Origin: Streptococcus sp.
Lineage (GTDB): Bacteria > Bacillota > Bacilli > Lactobacillales > Streptococcaceae
Reading direction: 5' to 3'
NCBI GenBank assembly: GCA_003521145.1
Contig: DOTL01000088.1
Coordinates: 1 to 21,662 of the forward strand
Length of the DNA stretch: 21,662 nucleotides
Below are positions 16,179 through 21,662 of the stretch, piece by piece (the stretch's first letter is position 1; every line of letters begins with the position of its first letter). The notes beneath the pieces were generated by a model. The model had not been told where the DNA came from. It did not search any database and was given only the letters and a program-made list of their open reading frames with translations. A program made the position numbers and the translations under genes.

Positions 16179-16802
16179 CTATGCATCAAGTGATTTAACA
16201 AAAGTCCAGTTTCCTAGTTTGTGTGTCTCATAGGTCAAGACCTTATAACCACATTGTTTGTAGCCATTTTTCTCATAGAAAGGTACATTGTAATCGCGAT
16301 TGGTAATCAAGCCAAGACTGTGACCTCCTGTACTACCTACAAAAGGTTCAACCCCTTCAAGCAAGAAACGACTCCCTATTCCTTTTCTTTGATAATCTGG
16401 AGTCACCACCAACATCATCAGGTACCAGTCGTATTCTGCAGAATCTTCCAGATGTCTTTCAGACTCTTCAACAAAGTTAAAATACTTGAACAACTTAGTG
16501 ATGCTTATAAAACGGAAAAGCTTGGTCGCCCCATTTTGAAGATAATTAAGCATAGAAATCGTCTGATGCTGTAAAATAGCTGCCGCAACAATGCGACCGT
16601 CCTTTTCAGCCACAAAACATGAGTCCTATTTAATCGCCAAACGCACCAATATTTCCTGCAAGGCTAAAACAAATTCCTTATACTGTTCAGGCTTCTTTAA
16701 ATTACTGCCAATCATTGAAAGATAGGGGTAATCTTCAAAGGCATCTGCACATACTTGTGCAACTTCCTGGACTTCGTCTAGTCTTGCTTTGCGATATTGC
16801 AT
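16179..16802 (-). pseudogene. GNAT family N-acetyltransferase, nonsense mutation
   Basis: Acetyl-CoA-dependent acetyltransferase of the GNAT superfamily, about 207 codons. ATG 16802 (AGGAG 6 nt upstream) opens MQYRKARLDEVQEVAQVCADAF. A TAG at 16626-16628 interrupts the frame after about 58 codons. The rest continues in frame with the acetyl-CoA-binding motif VTPDYQRKGIGSRFL and the family ending NVPFYEKNGYK. A GTG at 16613 could restart translation but would miss the first strand and helix of the fold. Substrate unknown. It sits between rcrQ and relP, flanked by hairpins on both sides. With a single stop it may be only recently inactivated. Confidence 0.85.
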
Positions 16803-16840
16803 CATAATCTCCTAATCTGTCTGTTTTTTCAGTATAACAC

Positions 16841-16867
16841 AAAACGTATGACTGACAGTCATACGTT
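16841..16867 (-). terminator. Perfect 12-bp palindrome after rcrQ
   Basis: AACGTATGACTG and its exact reverse complement (16843-16854, 16856-16867) surround a single A. TTTTG follows on the minus strand. It fits a terminator for rcrQ. A TATACT hexamer lies just downstream (16836-16831), so it may also act as an operator for the acetyltransferase gene. Confidence 0.7.
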
Positions 16868-16908
16868 CTATGGATTTTTGTAAAATCTTATAATTTTATA
16901 AGAAAAAT

Positions 16909-18687
16909 TTAGGCAACTTCTTCTGTAAATTGACTATTATAAAGATCAGCATAGAAACCACCTGCTGACATGAGCTCATCATGATTGCCTTGTCCAATAA
17001 TGTTACCATCTTTCATCACAAGGAAAAGGTCAGCATTTCGAATGGTTGATGAGCGGTGGGCAATGACAAAGGAAGTCCTACCTTCCATAAGCTTGTCCAT
17101 GGCTTTTTGAATCAATTCTTCTGTTCGGGTGTCAACCGATGATGTCGCTTCATCCAAGATAAGAAGAGGGGCAGCCTTAAGAAGCGCACGCGCAATCGTC
17201 AAGAGCTTTTTCTGACCAACTGATAAGGTCACAGAATCATCCAAATATGTGTCATAACCCTTTGGAAGTGTGGTAATGAAGTGGTGAACACCGACAGCCT
17301 TGGCTGCAGCAATAACTTGCTCGTCAGAAATATTCTCTTGGTTGTAAATCAAATTATCACGAATAGTACCTTCAAAGGGCCAAGTGTCTTGAAGCACCAT
17401 AGAGAATTGATCATGAACGGTTTCACATTCCATGTCGTTCGTATCCACACCGTCAATGGTGATACGACCTTGGTCGATGTTATAAAACTTCATAAGCAAG
17501 TTAACAATAGTCGTCTTACCAGCACCTGTTGGACCAACAATCGCAATCTTTTGACTTGGCTTAGCAAGATCTGAAAAATCATGAATAATAGTCTTTTCAG
17601 GAGTATAACCAAAGGAAACATGGTCAAAGACAACTTGGCCTTTAGTATCTGTCAATTCAGCTGTCTTAGCTGACTCGTCGTCCATATCTTTTTCTTCCAA
17701 AAATTCAAAGATACGACCAATGGCTGCAGTTGCTGATTGGAGTTGTGTAATCCCTCGTGCAATTTGAGAAAGAGGTTGTGAGAAGATGCGAACATAGGTC
17801 ATGAAGGCTACAACATCACCAATAGTCAAGCTACCATCAATAACCTTGATGGCACCCACAAGACAGACCATGACGTAACCAAAATTCCCAATGAAAATCA
17901 TGAGTGGCATCATAATACCTGAGATAAATTGTGACTGCCACATCGATTTATAGAGTTTATCATTAAGTCCCTTGAAAGCTTGACTACTTTCTTGAGCAGC
18001 ATTGTAACTCGTTACGACTGCTTGACCCGTGTAGATTTCTTCAATATAACCATTAATATTAGCCAAATTTTCTTATTGGCGCTTAAAAAGGGGTTATGAG
18101 AAACCCATGATGAAGGCTACCAGAACAAAAACTATCAAGACAGAACCAATCGCAGTAAAAGCTATAGTGACATTTGAGTAGAACATCATAATAATGGCTG
18201 CTACCAAGAGAACGCTTGAAGTAATCAAGGTACCTAAACCTTGACTAAGCGATTGTCCCAAAAGGTCAACGTCATTGGTCACACGAGAGAGGGTGTCCCC
18301 TTGAGAGTGACTGTCGAAATAATCAAGAGGGACACTGTTGATTTTCTTTTGGATAGCTGTACGGAAACGTTGTGAAAAGCATTGTGTAACTGTAGCAACC
18401 GTAAAACTTTGCAAGTAACCCACAATCGCTGAAATGGCATAGAGAACAGCCAAGGTCATAGCAATACTTACTACCTTATTCAAATCAATACCTGGAATCG
18501 TCCCCATTTTAGTAGGTGTGATACCTTCAGTAATAGTATTGGTAATTTCTTTAAGCTTATCTGGTCCAATAACTGTAATTACTGCTGAAATAATTGCTCC
18601 AAAAATCGCAAGGACAAACGGAATTTGGAAACCTTTAATATAGGGTCTTAAGCGTTTATAGGATGATGTTTTTGGCTTATTTTCCAT
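16909..18687 (-). pseudogene. rcrQ: RcrQ-like ABC exporter half, two nonsense codons
   Basis: Second half-transporter (six-span membrane domain fused to an ATPase) of a heterodimeric ABC exporter. ATG 18687 overlaps the end of rcrP by 11 nt. The N-terminal fragment has the membrane spans and DYFDSHSQGDTLSRVTNDVD. The C-terminal fragment has Walker A GPTGAGKTTIV, signature LSVGQ and Walker B LLILDEATSSVD. Two in-frame TAA codons (18094-18096, 18073-18075) divide them. Both sit where Gln is plausible (CAA to TAA), which would take two C-to-T changes. The frame otherwise runs unbroken to 16909. No transporter is expected from the pieces unless the stops are read through. Confidence 0.9.
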
Positions 18688-20492
18688 TTTCTAACTCCTC
18701 CTTAGACAATTGTGAATAGGCAATTTCTTGATAAACCTCATTATTTGCCAAGAGTTCCTTGTGGGTTCCTTGGCCAACGACCTTACCTTGATCAAGTACC
18801 AAGATTTGGTCCGCATCCATAATAGTAGAGATGCGTTGAGCAACAATCAACTTGGTCATATTTTTTGTCTTTTCAGCCAGTTCTTGACGTATCTTACGAT
18901 CGGTCTTATAGTCCAAGGCTGAGAAAGAGTCATCGAAAATCAAGATCTCTGGCTTACGTGCCAAGGCACGCGCAATAGCCAAACGTTGCTTCTGTCCACC
19001 TGAGAAGTTAGACCCAGCTTGAGCAACCTCTGCCTTAAGTTGACCTTCTTTATTTTCAACAAAGTCTTTTCCTTGAGCCAATTCGAGAGCTTCCCAAATC
19101 TTAGCATAATCAAGAGGACTGTTATTGCTAGTTCCCATTATCATATTTGACGTGATATCACCTGAGAAAAGCACAGCCTTCTGTGGAATATAACCGACTA
19201 TATTGTGCAAGGTTTCATGATCAAAATGTCGTACATCTACACCATCAACCTTAATAGTTCCTTGCGTCGCATCATAAAACCGTGGAATAAGGTTGACAAG
19301 CGTTGATTTACCAGATCCAGTCGAACCAATAAAGGCAACCGTATTACCTTTTTTAGCTTTGAAGCTAACATGCTCCAAAACAGGCTCTGAAGTCTCAGAA
19401 TAACGGAAGGAAACATAATCAAATTCGACAGTACCCACTTCATTAGGCTTTTCAGAACTATTTTCAGGATAAGAGACTGAAGATTGGGTATCTAGAACTT
19501 CATTGATACGAGCATCTGCTACAACTGCACGTGGAAGAAGGAAGAAAACAACAATCATCATCATGAATCCCATAACAACCTGCATGGCATAAGACGAATA
19601 AACCACCATGTCTGAGAAGAGATGGACCTTATTTTCCATGGCACCGGCAATCTTAGTTGGATCCGTTGGAATCTTAACATTTTCAATCAAATGCGCACCA
19701 ATCCAATAAATAGCCAGTGTCAAACCACTTGATACAGCAGTCATCACCGGTGTCAGTAAGGCAAAAGAACGACCGATAAAGAGATTGTTTTGGGTAAATC
19801 AGTATTGGCCTTTTCAAATTTATCCTCTTGATAACTTTCAGCGTTATAGGCACGCACCACACGAATTCCTGTAAGAGATTCACGCATTACGCTATTCAGT
19901 TTATCGATCAGAGTTTGAATCAAGCGTTGCTTAGGCATAACCATAATCAAGAGGAAGAGCATGAGAATAGCAATCACTGCCACAGCGACAAGAAAGGCAA
20001 GGAGCAAATTCCCATTTTTATCGGCAATCTTTGTAATCGCCCAAACGGCCATGATAGGCCCCTGTGTAATGACCTGCAATCCCATGGTAAGTACCATCTG
20101 TAATTGGGTAATATCATTTGTCGTACGGGTCAAAAGACTAGGAATTGAGAATTTCTTAATCTCTGCATCCGAAAAATCTAGAACCTGATGGAAGATATCA
20201 TCACGAAGACGAGTGGTAAAACTTGCCACTGTTCTAGCAGCTAAGAAACCAACCATTACACAGAGGCCATAAAGCCTGCAAATGACATTAAAAGCATTCG
20301 CATCCCTGGGGCATCTGTATTCCAGGCAAAAATATCCGACGTCTTAGTTCCCTTAATTGATAAGAGTGTCGTAATATCAGACATATAGTCTAGAATTTTC
20401 AAGTTTAGAAAGACGTTCAAGAAAACAGAAATCACCGCTAAGACAATCATGATCAACTCTTTTATCGTCAAACGTTTAAAAATTTTAAACAT
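18677..20492 (-). pseudogene. rcrP: RcrP-like ABC exporter half, two frameshifts
   Basis: First half-transporter of the RcrPQ exporter. ATG 20492 has AAGGAG 7 nt upstream and lies inside the extended end of rcrR. Membrane spans fill the N-terminal half. The C-terminal fragment has Walker A GSTGSGKSTLVN, signature NFSGGQKQRL and Walker B ILIFDDSFSALD. A one-base loss near 20256 breaks FMASV from VMVGFLAAR. A second near 19796 breaks NTDL from TQNNLFIGRSFALL. Restoring one base at each joins all parts into a full half-transporter. In S. mutans the rcrRPQ operon affects competence and stress tolerance; that role is carried over only by homology. Confidence 0.9.
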
Positions 20493-20938
20493 AAGTTACT
20501 CCTTATTTTTTCTAAATTCTTATGAATTTGGTGAAAGACACGAAAGGCTGTTTCAGCATCCTCTTTCGAAACACCTTCTAACAACTGTTCATAGATAGCC
20601 TCACGGAAATGTATGACATCCTGGGCCTTCTTTTTACCCAATTCTGTCAGATGAACATACTTGTAGCGTTTGTCCTTGTCCGATGTCACCAATTCAACGA
20701 AACCATTTTTCTCCATTCGTTTGACCAAATTACTAACTACTGATTTAGAAATACATAGTCTTTTCTCAATATCTTTGATAAAGATTTCTTTATCTTGATT
20801 ATCAGACAAACACTTGACGGCAAATCCTTGCGGGCCAGCTAAATGCTCAATACCATGGACCTTTCCTAACTCTTGCACGCGAGATTCCATAGTATTGATG
20901 AAATCTCTGAATTCACTAAAAGGATCTTTTCCATGCAT
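20468..20938 (-). CDS. rcrR: RcrR-like MarR family transcriptional regulator
   Basis: Cytosolic winged-helix repressor of the MarR family, 156 residues. The wing region reads IEKRLCISKSVVSNLVKRMEKNGFVE, followed by DKDKRYKYVHLTELG, the classic MarR wing and linker. It heads the exporter operon and in S. mutans RcrR represses its own operon. ATG 20938 has AAGGAG upstream. The frame runs 8 codons past the likely end: at the A-run 20506-20511, one fewer A would give a TAA right after NLEK. As it stands the gene overlaps rcrP by 25 nt. The DNA-binding domain is untouched, so repression is probably retained even though its exporter is broken. Confidence 0.88.
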   Translation of the reverse strand: MHGKDPFSEFRDFINTMESRVQELGKVHGIEHLAGPQGFAVKCLSDNQDKEIFIKDIEKRLCISKSVVSNLVKRMEKNGFVELVTSDKDKRYKYVHLTELGKKKAQDVIHFREAIYEQLLEGVSKEDAETAFRVFHQIHKNLEKIRSNLCLKFLNV

Positions 20939-20957
20939 CGCAAATTTCTCCTTAAAT

Positions 20958-21024
20958 AATTCTCACGGAAACCATTTTAGTTCCTATGAGAACTATTTTC
21001 AAGAAAAAAGTTCTTATGAGAATT
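20958..21024 (-). promoter_or_regulatory. rcrR promoter with three operator-like palindromes
   Basis: On the minus strand TTGAAA (21002-20997) and TAAAAT (20979-20974) are 17 nt apart. The 16-bp palindrome AGTTCCTATGAGAACT (20979-20994) fills the spacer. A close copy, AGTTCTTATGAGAATT (21009-21024), lies upstream of the -35. A weaker one, AATTCTCACGGAAACC (20958-20973), spans the predicted transcription start. This is the arrangement expected for MarR autorepression. Confidence 0.75.
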
Positions 21025-21025
21025 G

Positions 21026-21064
21026 AAAAAGAGTGAGAAAGAAAATTGCTTTCTACTCTCACTC
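21026..21064 (-). terminator. Terminator of the deformylase-like gene
   Basis: Stem GAGTGAGA / TCTCACTC (21064-21057 and 21038-21031) with a partly paired interior, followed by TTTTTC on the minus strand. It ends 2 nt before the outermost rcrR operator. Confidence 0.8.
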
Positions 21065-21125
21065 CCATAACTATGATTTTTAAGGCTTTGGACTCTAAAA
21101 CCTAACAACGCTTGAGCTAGGCTAT

Positions 21126-21536
21126 CTAAATGATAATTCCCTCCAAATGATTCAATTCATGTTGAATAATTTGGGCTGCCATGCCAGAAAAACTTAACTG
21201 TTTAGGCATCCATTGTTCATCTAAATAAGTAACCTCAATCGACTCATAACGTCTGGTTGGACGACTGCCCTCTAAAGACAAACAAGACTCCTCTGTTTGA
21301 TAAGGTGAGGACTTGCTGACTAAAACAGGATTACACATGACTAGATTAACAAAACCGATATTTACGATAATGACACGCTTTTTAACTCCAATCATATTGG
21401 CTGCCATACCCACACAGGCATCCTTATGAAACTCCAGTGTATCACGTAAATCTTTAGCCAAATAGAGGTCTTCTTTGATCGCTTCTGTCGATTTTTGTCC
21501 AAGGAAAAAGACATCCTTTACGATAGTTTTTATCAT
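21126..21536 (-). CDS. def: Short peptide-deformylase-like protein
   Basis: Metallo-hydrolase of the peptide deformylase family, which removes formyl groups from N-terminal Met of new proteins. Only 136 residues, compared with about 170 to 200 for the main bacterial enzymes. Motif 1 reads VGMAANMIGV where the standard is GxGLAAxQ, so the usual Gln is Met. Motif 2 reads EESCLSLEG, keeping the metal-ligand Cys. Motif 3 reads QHELNHLEG, an intact HExxH. The metal site is therefore present but one catalytic helper is changed. Such second, short deformylases occur in other streptococci and may be weak, specialised or non-enzymatic. ATG 21536 has GGAGTAAATAG before it. The gene is intact and monocistronic. 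Confidence 0.82.
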   Translation of the reverse strand: MIKTIVKDVFFLGQKSTEAIKEDLYLAKDLRDTLEFHKDACVGMAANMIGVKKRVIIVNIGFVNLVMCNPVLVSKSSPYQTEESCLSLEGSRPTRRYESIEVTYLDEQWMPKQLSFSGMAAQIIQHELNHLEGIII

Positions 21537-21631
21537 CTATTTACTCCGTTTTCTTATCTAAACTATGGAATGATATATCCTTCTTTTATCGGAACCAAAG
21601 GTTTTCATTTCCATATCAATCACCTTGACCT

Positions 21632-21640
21632 ATTATATCA
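21632..21640 (-). promoter_or_regulatory. Extended -10 promoter upstream of the deformylase-like gene
   Basis: TGATATAAT on the minus strand, a perfect extended -10 about 95 nt before the ATG. No good -35 was seen at 16-18 nt. Confidence 0.55.
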
Positions 21641-21662
21641 GGCTCTATAATTTCTGTAGTGG

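Noticed and set aside
16909..17100. Small peptide genes at the 3' end of rcrQ as reported in S. mutans
   Set aside because: No short frame with its own ribosome site that I could support was seen in this segment.
1..21662. tRNA, rRNA, CRISPR arrays, complete insertion sequences, prophage
   Set aside because: No cloverleaf, rRNA stretch, regular repeat-spacer series, transposase or integrase motif was recognised on either strand.

Overview
The window looks like a chromosomal segment of a low-GC Firmicute, almost certainly a Streptococcus of the salivarius group and most likely S. thermophilus. This is inferred from gene content (rcrRPQ and relPRS homologues, CvfB, a YozE-like protein, a SipA-like LysM surface protein) and from the number of genes in mid-decay, which is typical of dairy-adapted S. 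thermophilus. No rRNA, tRNA, CRISPR array, complete insertion sequence or phage gene was recognised.

The left end (1-3071, plus strand) carries a CPBP-family membrane protease, then a LysR-type regulator with a palindromic operator candidate. Ten bases behind the regulator lies an aldo/keto reductase gene destroyed by five stops and a frameshift. From 3133 to the right edge every gene is on the minus strand, so they are read from high to low coordinates.

In transcription order, the right part starts with a short peptide-deformylase-like gene (21126-21536). It is followed by a locus resembling the S. mutans rcrRPQ and relPRS clusters: the MarR regulator rcrR, the ABC exporter halves rcrP and rcrQ, a GNAT acetyltransferase, the small alarmone synthetase relP, and the two-component pair relR and relS. 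Only rcrR and relP remain open. Both exporter halves, the acetyltransferase, the response regulator and the sensor kinase are broken. The rcrR promoter retains three similar 16-bp operator-like elements, one of which fills the -35/-10 spacer. relP has its own extended -10 promoter behind a strong UUCG-loop terminator.

Next comes an intact housekeeping block: pyrH, frr, cvfB and the yozE-like gene, then a LysM surface protein with a LAS-peptidase-like C-terminal domain, then phoH. Below phoH lie three tandem paralogues of an unrecognised membrane-anchored protein family (5330-7960), all three disrupted. The series ends with an intact metG.

The best candidates for a second look are the decayed rcr/rel signalling locus with its surviving operators and orphan RelP, and the three-gene paralogue family. 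Several disruptions fall in short homopolymers, so assembly error or slippage variation must be excluded before calling them fixed.
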